Origin: Polytrichum commune
Taxonomy: Eukaryota > Streptophyta > Polytrichopsida > Polytrichales > Polytrichaceae
DNA length: 64,000 nucleotides
Assembly: GCA_950295325.1 (NCBI GenBank)
Contig: OX485804.1
Span: 746,001 to 810,000, forward strand
Reading direction: 5' to 3'
Shown: positions 12,677 to 22,317 of the stretch, piece after piece
Numbering within the stretch: the stretch's first letter is position 1
How the letters are laid out: each line of letters begins with the position of its first letter
Notes under the pieces: generated by a model
Database searches by the model: none
The model's input: the letters and a program-made list of their open reading frames with translations, nothing else
What the model was told of the DNA's origin: nothing
Made by a program: the position numbers and the translations under genes

Positions 12677-12735
12677 TTTCCCGCCCGAACGTAAACCCTA
12701 AACCTAAGTTCAAACCTTCTGACAGAATTTCCCGC
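12677..12735 (-). promoter_or_regulatory. E2F-like motifs upstream of the DUF7869 gene (copy A)
   Basis: TTTCCCGC occurs at 12677-12684 and 12728-12735. The second is conserved in copy B at 55299-55306; the first is TTTCCCAC there. TTTCCCGC fits the plant E2F consensus TTTSSCGC, so S-phase-linked expression is possible. Binding is inferred, not shown. Confidence 0.4.
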
Positions 12736-13753
12736 TTCTTGTTGGTAATAGAGCATCCATATTTAGCCTGCCTCTTCGTGGCGCCAACCATCAAATGACC
12801 TTGGACAACTAACCTCCTAATTCCGCTATTAAATAACTACACAAAATATGATGTGTGGATTTGATTATATGTAGTGTTGTTACCACCCTTACATGCTCAA
12901 CATTAATTTTCAATCCTATGACAGTTAGTGTTAGAAGTAAATGTGTTGCTACCTTCTACTCTCACGTATATTTCTTCTTTTCACATCCTTACTAACATTA
13001 AATTCAAACATGTCAATGCCACATATTACTATAGCTTATATTTATTGTTTGAGTTTATATTTAATGTTTATTACTTTCATATGGTTATTGATATATTGTG
13101 TATGCACTTGTATTTAGTGTATCAAACACTAAATATCATACTTATTGTAGATGTGTTTTGTACCTATAGTTTTTATTGATTTGGCTTGCCAAAAAAATGT
13201 AGTCAACTTTATTTGTTTTAACAAATGTTTGATGAAAAATCTAAACATATATAGTTGTATCTATTCAATGCAAGTTGAGCAGAACATGTCCTTAAATACA
13301 TGTTGGTGTGTTCTAGTGTCACTACACTAAATAAGATATTTAGAGATTTATACACTAAATATGAACGCATCTACGACGTACCAATACCACTATGACAGTA
13401 ATTAACATTAAATGTAAACTGAAACACTCAATGTTAATTATAAAGGTCATATGTTTGAACATAGTGTTAGTAAGGACACATGACACTTTTTAGTTCGCTC
13501 TTTCAAGGATTTTTAAACCTATCATGAACTCCATTTCAACTGCAGCTTTGCATGTGAGCCAAACATGCAAAGTCGAATATGTACGTCCTCATAACAAACA
13601 TAACATGAAATGTAACCAACGTTCATGTTCATGAATTAGACTATTGTGATATCTATATACATTTGTTTTTAGAACCACAAGCGACTTGGCCCCCTCATTT
13701 GACCTATGCGCCATTCATTTATGGCTTCGAGTGCAACAAGACACATTTATATA

Positions 13754-13792
13754 CCCTAAACCCTAAACCCTAAACCCTACACCCTACACCCT
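13754..13792 (-). repeat. interstitial telomeric repeat tract (copy A)
   Basis: Three perfect CCCTAAA units followed by degenerate CCCTACA units. The tract occupies the place that carries the opposite orientation (TTTAGGG) in copy B at 56563-56594. Confidence 0.9.
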
Positions 13793-13814
13793 CGTAGTTG
13801 TTCAGGGTTGCTTC

Positions 13815-14382
13815 CCACGGGTAGGTCACTTAGTGCATTTTAAAAACGACATGCGGCATAATATAGAGAGGATTAAAATCATTTGAAATAAAAATTATAA
13901 AGGAATTCCAAATAATGAAGGGGCCATTAAATGTAGACAATCCCATTATAAGTAAGTTAGATGGACATAAAATGTGGGCCATTATTTTTTTGTAAAATTA
14001 ATATAGGGGCTGAAGATAAGGTTCCTAGAAGGTATGTTTAGTATAATGTTTGCTATGGTCTCCTATGTGTTTTCTTCATAATTTTGTTTGCAATGATATT
14101 ATTGTTTGCACCCTTCTTTGTTTCCATGGTTTCCCTTAACACTCGTCAATGCGTTAGGAAGTAGATTAGCTTTTATTACTTAAAAGGAATATAGAGTACA
14201 AAAAATTGCAATGACTTGGACAATATAAGTAATGGAAGGGTGCAAACAAATGGGCCATTTTTCAAATTTAAGTAATTATAGGGAGGCTTTAATTCAACCC
14301 TTGAAGGTAAATAGCCCCAAAACAAAAAACCCTGAGCCGCACGTGGTGCACAAAAATGCCTTAGAGTGACCTATCCGTGTGG
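13815..14382. mobile_element. probable MITE nested in element A
   Basis: The ends form an imperfect inverted repeat of about 45 bp (GGTAGGTCACT...GCATTTT...ATGCGGC against GCCGCACGTGG...AATGCC...AGTGACCTATCC). CTTC flanks both sides (13811-13814 and 14383-14386) as a possible 4-bp duplication. The segment is absent from copy B. It has no coding capacity. Confidence 0.5.
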
Positions 14383-15291
14383 CTTCCATATAGAACACCA
14401 TCTACTGTAATTTGTGCCTCATTTCCTAATAAGATATGTTGTTTAATATATGTGGAGGGATCATCGAACAACAAAGTGATTGCTTAAATGGCTTCATATA
14501 ATGTTGAACTCCACATATTAGTATTTGATAGCTTCATATTTGTATAAATGGTGCTTCTCTCATTTACTATGACTATATTCAATATTTGTAGACTTTATCT
14601 TGTCTCAACTAAATATATGAACAACAACAACATTGTCTAATGTTTGGGTCGTCCTACCTAAACCATCTTCATATGAGTTCTTAATTGGGTTCTTCAGCAA
14701 AAACACCCGCTTCAATATATTTGTATCTCATAAATATGTAAACTTCTAAATAAGTATGTTAATGTTCCATCATGCTATAAATCAAACAACATCTTTGTTG
14801 CTTTTCGCAAACAACAATGATATTAAGTTGTCAACACTTAATATTGCATAATTCCATATTATAATGAATGACATTACATAAACGTGTATAATTAGATTTA
14901 GTTCAATGGTATGTGTTAACGGATCCATCGTAGGCTAGAGCATTGTCCTTTACCAACAACCTTCATAGATAATTACAATATATAACTCGAAACCATTCAT
15001 TGTGTAAATGGTTACCATAGTTATATTATTCCATTATGTAATTGCCTACGAGGATTGCAATATAATTATTAAATACTCCTCTTAGTCTAGTATCTATCAT
15101 TCTCGATTCATCCATATGTGTAGATTACTAAAATTACAAAACCAATACAATTTCATTATTTGATATGAGCAAATCCATCGGGGGACCATTAAATTAAAAA
15201 CCTTAGGCTATAAAGGTTTTTTAGTATCCTCAAGGATGGTATGGGATAGGTGGCTAAAGGATACCCACCTGCGAGGCCTATCGACCGTCGA

Positions 15292-15338
15292 TGGGCCTGG
15301 GGCTCTCCAATGGCCCATATTGTGTATTCGTTTGGGCC
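15292..15338 (+). promoter_or_regulatory. cluster of site-II-like TGGGCC motifs upstream of the plus-strand gene (copy A)
   Basis: TGGGCC at 15292-15297, GGCCCA at 15312-15317 and TGGGCC at 15333-15338 sit just upstream of a CT-rich tract that probably begins the leader. Copy B keeps related motifs near 57329-57355. In plants TGGGCY (site II) elements are bound by TCP factors and are common in promoters of growth genes. The promoter role is inferred from position and conservation. Confidence 0.4.
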
Positions 15339-15419
15339 ATGGAGCGCCCCGTGACACGTGGCGGCCATGAGCCGAACGGACACAAAAGGCGCCGGCCCGA
15401 ATGGGTCCCGCCCTTGAGT

Positions 15420-16120
15420 GGCCTTCCCCCTTTCACTCTCCCCTCCGCACTTTCTCCTTCTCTCTCCTCCGCTCCAAGCTCCTCCTCCTTTGTACGTTCC
15501 TCATACTTTTTGGAGGCGCCGCCGCTGTTGAAAGCGCCGCCTCCTCCCTTGCATTCTCTCTCTCCTTGTCGAACTCGCATTCCCTCTCTCCTTCCCTCTT
15601 CATCATTATCTCATTGTCTCTTTCACTCCTCCTCTTCTTTTGATCTATTTTGTTGTTCATTGAGTGCGCATTGAGCGAGTTCTGAGTGTAGTATGAGTTT
15701 TAGGGTTTGTTTTTGTATTAAAATCTATACATTTTAGCCATTTCAGAACGTCTTTGTTGTTTTGGAGTGTGAGTGTTGTTTCAAAGTGGTTGTATCAGTT
15801 CCTCCTGGTCTTAGAAACATTCATGTGTGAGTGTGGAGTGATTTCAGAATTAGAATGATTGTTCGAAAATCAGGGTGCATGTGTGGCCTTCAGATAGCTT
15901 CTTTGTTCATGTTTGTAAACACTTGTTACATTCAGAGTGAATGTTTGTGAGGGATTGTTTAATTCTGAGTGAATGTTTGTGAAAGCTTCTTCAATTCAGA
16001 GTGAATGTTTGTGAGGCGTTCTTAGTTTTCTGATATCCAATCCTTTCTAGAATCAGCTTCCAAGACTAGCTTGTTAGAACTGCTTCCAACAGCAGCTTGT
16101 TGTGTAGTTTGCAAAGCAAG
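15420..16120 (+). other. probable 5' leader exon of the plus-strand gene (copy A)
   Basis: A CT-rich run typical of plant leaders is followed by a T/G-rich stretch and the donor GCAAG|gtaatttc at 16121. Copy B has a matching CT-rich leader and a donor at 57977. The exact transcription start is not visible. The open frames in this stretch come from low-complexity sequence and are not taken as coding. Confidence 0.5.
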
Positions 16121-16296
16121 GTAATTTCTTCAACTTCTTTATGTGTGTAAATTTCTTTAGAGTTTCGCAGCATATACAATGCATAAGCATTGTATATGCT
16201 GCGTAAACACATTATAAAGGTCTCTGGAATCAAAAGTGTTTCGAGAGACGACCCAAACTTCAGTTTGAAACCCTAAAACACTAAACTCTGCAGCTG

Positions 16297-17113
16297 GTTT
16301 GGGTCGAGCGACCCAAACTCTTCAGCTGGTTTGGATCGTTCGACCCAAACTCTGAAGATGGTTTGGGTCGTTCGACCCAAACTAGCAGCTGCTTTGGGTC
16401 GTGGGCGCCAATCCATCTGCAGAGTTTGGGTCGCTCGACCCAAACCAGAAGCATTGTTTGGGTTTAGGGTTTACCCAAGCTCCGCATCAAATGTTCATTT
16501 ATAATTAATTTAATCATCATCTTGGGTGAATATCTAACCCTATCGACCCAATCCATCTGCAGAGTTTGGGTCGCTCGACCCAAACTAGCACCTGCTTTGG
16601 GTCGTTCGACCCAATGTATCTGCAAAGTTTGGGTCGCTCGATCCAAACTAGCACCTGTTTGGGTCGCTCGACCCAATCCATCTGCAGAGTTTGGGTCGTT
16701 CGACCCAAACAACGCATGAAATGGTAATTGATAATATAGGTAATCATCATCTTGGGTATCATCTAAGGCCATAGCCGATCATTCCATACCGCTACAAAGT
16801 TTGGGTCGACCGACCCAAACTCTGCGTAAATTTTTACTGCTTACGAACAATACTTACAATATAAACAACAACTCAAACACCCAAGCAATAATGAAATGAC
16901 CAACAACTAGAACAGTAGCTCCTGATGATTGTGGTATCCATGAACATAAAGATTGGTTTTCGTAGCCAAATAATATATTATTCATTAGCCATTGTAGGCA
17001 CAGGTTTGGGTCGTTCGACCCAAACCTGTGAAAAGTAACCCCATATATAAATGTTACTAAACCCAGACGTAAGCCTATATGATTTGAAAGAGTTTGGGTC
17101 GCCCGACCGAAAC
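16297..17113. repeat. palindromes in leader intron of the plus-strand gene (copy A)
   Basis: The intron 16121-17137 ends at ttgcag directly before the ATG. It holds about twelve copies of the 22-bp palindrome, at 16297, 16329, 16361, 16424, 16564, 16594, 16627, 16657, 16689, 16799, 17004 and 17092, some with one or two mismatches. Cores include AG, TT, CT, AC and CC. The last copy ends in CGACCGAAAC, a variant also present at the equivalent place in copy B (59014-59035). Confidence 0.85.
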
Positions 17114-17137
17114 TAACATATGTATTTCTACTTGCAG

Positions 17138-18466
17138 ATGCCCCCCAAGAAAAGACCTCGAGAACGATGGTTCAAGCCGGCACCAGACGCCATCTGGCAG
17201 GAGCACGAAACTCCTAAAAACGAATCCTACGTAGCAAAAGAAGACCTTGTAATTGCATGGTCCTTTCTTGTAGTAAAGGCAACTCAAATCAAAATCCTGC
17301 TTGTTTTGAAAGTTGGCACGGAGGAGCAACACACATGGGATCCTTTGACGGGATGGGAGGTAGCATCAGTTCAGGCTCTAGGAGAGCACGTTGACGTCAT
17401 CCTGGAAAACTCTTCTCTGGAAAATGTGCACATGTTCATGCATGAGCAAGCCGAGCCATTCGATCCGGTATACGTGAAGGAATCCTGCGCTGAGCCAGAC
17501 ATTGTTAAACCGGATACAATCTTCATAGATGCGATCATTTCAAACACGAAGGTTGCAACCAGGTTCACTAAATTTAAGCAGGCAATCAACGCAATAAACA
17601 AGACCCAGCAAAGCAAGTCAAAATCTCAACAAGCTGTGAGGCGCAAGGCGACTGCTGAAGAGGGCGCAGGGTCGTCAAGACCTCAAACAGTGAGGAAGCC
17701 CCGACCGGTTCCAGCTGACTCGAGGAGAACAACACCTACGGCAACTCCTGCTGATAGTGAAACACCGACGCCATCACAAAGCCGGCAGACGACACCATCT
17801 AAGAGGACGAGAGAGTCAGCATCTGCCATGACAGATGAGCCTGTTTCACCGGAGCTACGTATGCCCAAGCCCGGAGAAAGAGTGGAGCCATCGGAGATCC
17901 AGAAAATACTGAACAATTTCGACACCAAGTGTTTACATTGTTTTTTCATGGGCAGAGAATTCAAGTTTGATGTCAACATCGCACAATGCCACCTAGCGCC
18001 ACCAGAGAAGTGCGTTCGGGCAAAGGAAGATGCGTATGTTGATTGGTTAATCGCCCAGATGGTGAGCGACCAGTTTAAACATGATAGGCAGACTATTGTT
18101 GTCATGCCTCAGGGACACAAAAGAATGCCTACACCGGATATGTGGCCTTCTATAGAGAAAGGCGATTTTTGGCCGATTGACGGTCAGCACAGCGTTGAAG
18201 CTTCAAAGAAACTTCAACTGATGACGGAGTGGAATGATCCCAATGGTCTAAAGGATAAATTGAAGGTATGGAAGGCATTGGTCGTGTGGTCGGACGACGA
18301 AACTCGGCTGAGCGATATCTCCCGCTATTTCAACATGAATAATAAGAAGCGGGCATATCAAGCTTCTTGGATTAGGAACATCATGGCATCGCGGGATGTG
18401 TGGGAGTTCTACGGCCGGCCTCCCAAGGAAAGGGAGAATGCAAAAGACAAAAATCCAAAGTGGGAG
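17138..18466 (+). CDS. plus-strand element gene, exon 1: BED-like zinc finger and ParB/DGQHR-like domain (copy A)
   Basis: The ATG at 17138 follows an acceptor (cttgcag|ATG); exon 1 encodes 443 residues and ends in phase 0 at GAG|gtgagc. Residues 1-150 form an unrecognised globular region. Residues about 165-250 are Ser/Thr/Pro/Arg-rich linker. C265-x2-C268, H285 and C292 form a BED-like finger (CLHC...QCHLAPPEKC). Around D348 the motif IDGQHSVEA and a following NMNNKKR block match the ParB/sulfiredoxin-like or DGQHR fold, in which the motif is usually DGHHRxxA; here Arg is replaced by Ser. The region is well conserved with copy B, and most nucleotide differences look synonymous. The role is presumably DNA binding, with the palindromes as candidate sites. 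I know of no assigned function. Confidence 0.75.
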
Positions 18467-18489
18467 GTGAGCATTGTTTCTCAAACAGA

Positions 18490-18711
18490 GTTTGGGTCGA
18501 TCGACCCAAACTTTGTGTTTCTTCATACAGTTTGGGTCGCTCGACCCAAACTTTGTGTTTCTTTATACAGTTTGGGTCGCTCGACCCAAACCTTGTGTTT
18601 CTTCATACAGTTTGGGTCGCTCGACCTAAACTTTGTATTTCTTTATACAGTTTGGGTCGCTCGACCCAAACCTTGTGTTTCTTCATACAGTTTGGGTCGC
18701 TCGACCCAAAC
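18490..18711. repeat. six palindromes at exact 40-bp spacing in intron 2 (copy A)
   Basis: Palindromes start at 18490, 18530, 18570, 18610, 18650 and 18690. The first has core AT and the rest CT. The 18-bp linker between them reads like ttgtgtttcttcatacag, that is, a pyrimidine-rich tract ending in CAG, so each unit looks like a spare 3' splice site. The frame stays open through the array, but the true acceptor is at 18807 (tgtgcag). Confidence 0.9.
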
Positions 18712-18807
18712 TTTGTGTTTGTCTACGCAGTTTGTTGTTCATCATTTTTCTTCTTTGTTTGGAAACAACATATTGAGAATTAACACGCATTCTATGCTCT
18801 TGTGCAG

Positions 18808-20139
18808 CTTTTCAAATACCAAATGATAAACAAGTTCTCCTCAATTGACAATTCAAGTCACAAGCAAAAGAAGTACAATGAGCTACGAGGAGAGATCTAC
18901 TTGATTACATCATCCGACATGGTTTGGCAGAAGTGGAAGACAGTGTTTGAGAAACACGAGACAGGGGATCTCGTGGATCTTGACACATGCAACCTCTTCA
19001 ACTCGTCCTCTCGATTCAAGGCGATGAAGCCTCTCATGAGAGAATTCTTTAGAAGTCTGCAGGGTCTTTCGGAGGCGGAAATGGGGAAGGCGGCAACGCA
19101 CATCTTGCACAACAGCCCGACCCCTAAGAGATTTTGGGTGTACCCCAAAATAGTCTTCACCAAGCCGAAATCCTTTGTTCCTTCATGCTACACAATGAAG
19201 GAATGGGCGGAGAATAGGAAGAAGAAAACAACGATCGTTCAGGAGCTGCAGAAGCTAATCCCGGAAAAGAACATTTTTGTCGATGACGAGGTGAACGAGG
19301 TGAACTGGAGAGCGTTCAAGGGTGAATACAACGTCACCAGTGCATCCATGGCAGCTCTAATCAGGGAGGCAGGAGAAGACTTCCTAAAGTCAAAACTGGT
19401 GAAGGGTGGGAAGAACCTGGCTCTTCCAGAACACTCGACGCATGCCTTCTCGAACTTTATAAAGGAGAAGAAGATTGTAAGTTTTGAGGGGGATGCGCAT
19501 TTCAACCTTGTCGCTTTTGACCCTATAAAAATCCAGGGATGGCCCGGCCTTGATTCCAGGAAAGAAATACGAGTAAGAGCAGCGGACCGGTTCCCCTTTG
19601 GCATAATAGACTTCCGGAGTATTCCTAGGAGTACGTTTGAGGGCACAATGAGTACACCCTTCTACGAGCCCTTCATGTCGAAGTTCGTGGAGTATGCAAG
19701 CCCTAAGCTTAGGGAGGTCGATATATGGCTGTGGATAGTAGAGGACAGGAGAGCAGAGCAGGTGTATGAAATTGTGAGGAAATTGCAGCCTGAGTATGCG
19801 GTGTCTAAGTCTCACTACATTGCTGCACCGGCGGAGGGGGTGTACACGACACTAAAGGACAAGAAAACCAAAGTCATGAATTTGTTGTGCTTGTACTTTG
19901 TGTTCAAAGCAACCTTGCTGAAGGTGGAGAACCACCCCATAACCCGGATGCAGAAACTATTCCAAGTTCCAGAAGGCCTGGGTGCAAATAAGTCCCTCTA
20001 CGACGAGGCAAAATATGCCATATACCATTCGGACGAGTTGCGGATGGAATTCTATCTTCGAATAATGAGGGCCTTGACGAGAAGAGGGGACTGTATATTC
20101 AACGTCTTCGGCGGCACCAAACCCATCTTCGCTGGCATG
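18808..20139 (+). CDS. plus-strand element gene, exon 2: amino-methyltransferase-like region (copy A)
   Basis: This 444-codon exon (phase 0 at both ends) continues the ParB-like protein. Its end reads RRGDCIFNVFGGTKPIFAGM and continues in exon 3 with MLGLNVYSYVDLNDIQFY. That order matches the C-terminal SAM-binding motif of class-beta N4/N6 amino-methyltransferases (GDxVxDPFxGSGTT..AA...G....IExxxxYxxxA). The intron splits the motif, which supports the splice. The expected catalytic DPPY motif is not evident: the most similar place, FPFGIIDFRS (about 19589-19620), lacks it. So the domain may be catalytically dead or very diverged. ParB-like domains fused to such methyltransferases are known from phages and plasmids. 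The methyltransferase resemblance is by eye only and needs a profile search. Confidence 0.6.
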
Positions 20140-20168
20140 GTAATCTCCTTACCATAATTGTTTTCATA

Positions 20169-20226
20169 GTTTGGGTCGAGCGACCCAAACTAACGCTGAT
20201 GCTAGTTTGGGTCGCTCGACCCAAAC
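20169..20226. repeat. two palindromes in intron 3 (copy A)
   Basis: 22-bp palindromes at 20169-20190 (core AG) and 20205-20226 (core CT) inside the 187-bp intron 20140-20326. Copy B has two at the same place with cores AA and AG. Confidence 0.9.
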
Positions 20227-20326
20227 TATAACCTTTGCAATTGATATTAGGTCTTGTATGTACTTCCCCTTTTCGGTGGAATCACATGTTATGCCATATA
20301 ATAACATCTGGTGGGATTTTCTGCAG

Positions 20327-21838
20327 ATGTTGGGGCTGAACGTGTACAGCTATGTAGACCTTAATGACATCCAATTCTACAAGGCCCAAAAATCGTTGGC
20401 GAAGAAGATGGATATACTAGACTGGATCCCTGGGAGCTACGCCGAGGAGACTGTTGAAGGGGGTGAGAGCCCGCTGGATAAGGCGAGGCGTGTCAACCCT
20501 GAAGAATTGGCCATAAGGGTTCCAGTTGCTGTACCAGAGCCTCTGGTCCAAGTGCATCCAGGCACATCCTCTCGGCGACCGCGTGACGAGGAGGGGGAGG
20601 AGGAGGAGGAGGATGAGGAGGTGGAAGAGGAGGAAGAAGAGGCTAAAGTGGAGGGCGAGGTCGAAGAAGGGGGAACAGGCTTCACTCAGGAATCTGAAGC
20701 CCCTCAACGAAAGAAGGCAATGCGGGTAGCAACTCCACAAAGTAAGTTGGTGCCCGTCCTGACGGTTGATGATGCCCGCGACATGTACTCCAGGGACGCG
20801 ACTGCCGCGTTCAGGGAGAGGAGGAAACTAAAAGGCAAGAAACTCTATGGCGACTATGCCATCGAGGAGACAATTGCCATTAGCAGCGAAGACGAGGACG
20901 ACATGGAGCTCGCCAAACGGCTCAGGTCGGACCCTCCCTCTCCAGGTGCCTTCGCAGGGATGGTGAAGGTGAAGCCGGAAGTCCTCACCGTGCAAGAAGC
21001 CAACGAGAAGATGTTAAGGGACGAAGAACAGCGCGTCCGCTTGCAAAAGGCCGCTGCTGAAGAACCCTCAGTGCGGAACGAAGTGGCAGAGCTAAGGGCT
21101 CTCTTATTGGAACAAGAGCGACTGCGGGCATTGGCGCAACCTCCAACTAGCGCGGACTTGATCACGCAAGTGATTCGAGGCATGTGGGCGCAGGGTTTGG
21201 TGGTGGCTCCCCCGGGCTCATTTCCACACTTGCCCCCCGGTTTCCCTCCCCAGAACATTCCTCCGCAGCCCGTGCCGCAATCCTCCTTCAGCTTTCAGCA
21301 CATGGTTCCCCCCCACGTCCGTCCGTATCCGCCGGTTCAACAAGCGGATGACCCCAATTTATGGCGCCTTCCCGGGTCTTCTAGACCTCTGACCCCCCCA
21401 CCACTTCGGCCGCCCCTGGTGATGCCCCCGCCCCATCAGCAGGACGACCCCCACATGTTTGGGTCGTCCGACCCAAACCCGCCCCCCCTTACAGTGCAAC
21501 AAGGCCAATCTCATGATGCAGGAGAGTTTGGGTCGGCCGACCCAAACCCCGTGACCGCTCAGTCTTCAATGGACCAGCATGGGTCTGAAAGAGACACACC
21601 CATGCCTGATGTTGAAGGTCCTCAAGGGCCTGGTGATACTTCTATTCCTATCCCAATCGATGAACCTATGCATGATGCACATGCGGAGGTTGGGTTAGGA
21701 CAAGGTCCTGACACTGAGCGCTTGCAGGAGAGGGGTGCTGACCTCGTCGGAGAAGGCGGTGGCGAGAAAGAACGACAAGCGGAGGCGGTGGAGGCTTCCA
21801 TGGCGTCTAGGCATGACCAGGGAGAGGTAATACACTGA
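20327..21838 (+). CDS. plus-strand element gene, exon 3: end of methyltransferase-like region, acidic and coiled-coil tail (copy A)
   Basis: The exon starts at ctgcag|ATG in phase 0 and runs to a TGA at 21836-21838. Residues 1-40 complete the methyltransferase-like motif (NVYSYVDLNDIQFYKAQKSLAKKM). Then come a long Glu-rich acidic run, a conserved basic block (RKLKGKKLYGDYAIEETIAISSEDEDD), a predicted coiled coil (EEQRVRLQKAAAEE...RALLLEQERLRAL) and a Pro-rich region. Two palindromes inside the exon encode MFGSSDPN and EFGSADPN. The last codons GAG GTA ATA CAC TGA contain a donor-like GAG|GTAATA, conserved in copy B as GAGGTAATG. So the exon probably has two fates: stop at VIH, or splice at 21826 into the phosphatase exon. 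Confidence 0.75.
   Translation: MLGLNVYSYVDLNDIQFYKAQKSLAKKMDILDWIPGSYAEETVEGGESPLDKARRVNPEELAIRVPVAVPEPLVQVHPGTSSRRPRDEEGEEEEEDEEVEEEEEEAKVEGEVEEGGTGFTQESEAPQRKKAMRVATPQSKLVPVLTVDDARDMYSRDATAAFRERRKLKGKKLYGDYAIEETIAISSEDEDDMELAKRLRSDPPSPGAFAGMVKVKPEVLTVQEANEKMLRDEEQRVRLQKAAAEEPSVRNEVAELRALLLEQERLRALAQPPTSADLITQVIRGMWAQGLVVAPPGSFPHLPPGFPPQNIPPQPVPQSSFSFQHMVPPHVRPYPPVQQADDPNLWRLPGSSRPLTPPPLRPPLVMPPPHQQDDPHMFGSSDPNPPPLTVQQGQSHDAGEFGSADPNPVTAQSSMDQHGSERDTPMPDVEGPQGPGDTSIPIPIDEPMHDAHAEVGLGQGPDTERLQERGADLVGEGGGEKERQAEAVEASMASRHDQGEVIH
21457..21547. repeat. two palindromes within coding exon 3 (copy A)
   Basis: Palindromes at 21457-21478 (core TC) and 21526-21547 (core GC, so a perfect 22-mer) lie in frame and encode FGSSDPN and FGSADPN. 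Copy B has the same two with the same cores at 63287-63308 and 63356-63377, although the codons between them differ strongly. Confidence 0.9.
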
Positions 21839-22317
21839 GACCTCCTCAGTTTGGGTCGCTCGACCCAAACTCCTGGTCTATTGTCTTGTTGCCGTGGTCG
21901 TGTCCCCCCTAGCTAGGAGGAACCGCCCCCACCCCGTCCATCCGCTCTCGCATCCCTTCAGCCCCCCCCTTCGCGACGATCACTAACGTCGCCCGCCCCA
22001 CGATTTTACTCGAACTTGGAGGCGTGCACACAATTTTGTAGATGTTGAATTAGGATAGTTTGAACGGATCGTTCAACGCGGCTTCGCACCCCTAGGCATT
22101 TTGTACATAGAGCATTGCATACAATAAAATTATTATTTTGTGCCCATATGTTTGTTTTCGTGTTCAAATGTATATTTTGTCCTGTTGCCCCCTCTTGGAT
22201 TTGTATGGCCGCCTATGCATAGTGGTTCTTGTATTTTTCACAGAAAATATTGTATTCACTTTAAGTGGACATAGCATGACATAGTCTTCCCCCGCCTTAT
22301 GTCGCTCGTCTCCACAG
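21827..22317 (+). other. intron 4 or alternative 3' end (copy A)
   Basis: The stretch begins with GTAATA, carries one palindrome (21849-21870) and ends in cgtctccacag at 22317. It also holds a poly(A)-signal-like caataaaat (about 22130). Intron retention with polyadenylation here would give the short protein; splicing would add the FCP1-like exon in frame. Copy B keeps the donor, the palindrome (63660-63681) and the tagtttgaacg.atcgttcaacgcggct block. Confidence 0.5.

Larger units (their letters stand above)
12795..15285. other. AT-rich spacer between the two divergent genes (copy A)
   Basis: About 2.5 kb without coding potential. Parts align with 55380-57060 of copy B, including the opening gttgttaccaccct block and a gccattca..tttatgg block before the telomeric tract. 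Other parts are private to copy A. A decayed palindrome-like block (gtttgggtcgtcctacctaaacc) lies at about 14645 and resembles sequence near 24340-24500. Confidence 0.6.

Noticed and set aside
15278-15674. Frames in the CT-rich leader of copy A (and 57238-57751 in copy B)
   Set aside because: Ser/Leu/Pro low-complexity translations that are not conserved between the copies.
18490-18711. Evenly spaced repeats resembling a CRISPR array
   Set aside because: The repeated part is itself the palindrome, linkers are near-identical rather than unique spacers, and the context is a eukaryotic intron.
20417-21258. Minus-strand frames of 80-134 codons opposite exon 3
   Set aside because: Ser/Leu-rich shadows of the Glu-rich and coiled-coil coding sequence.
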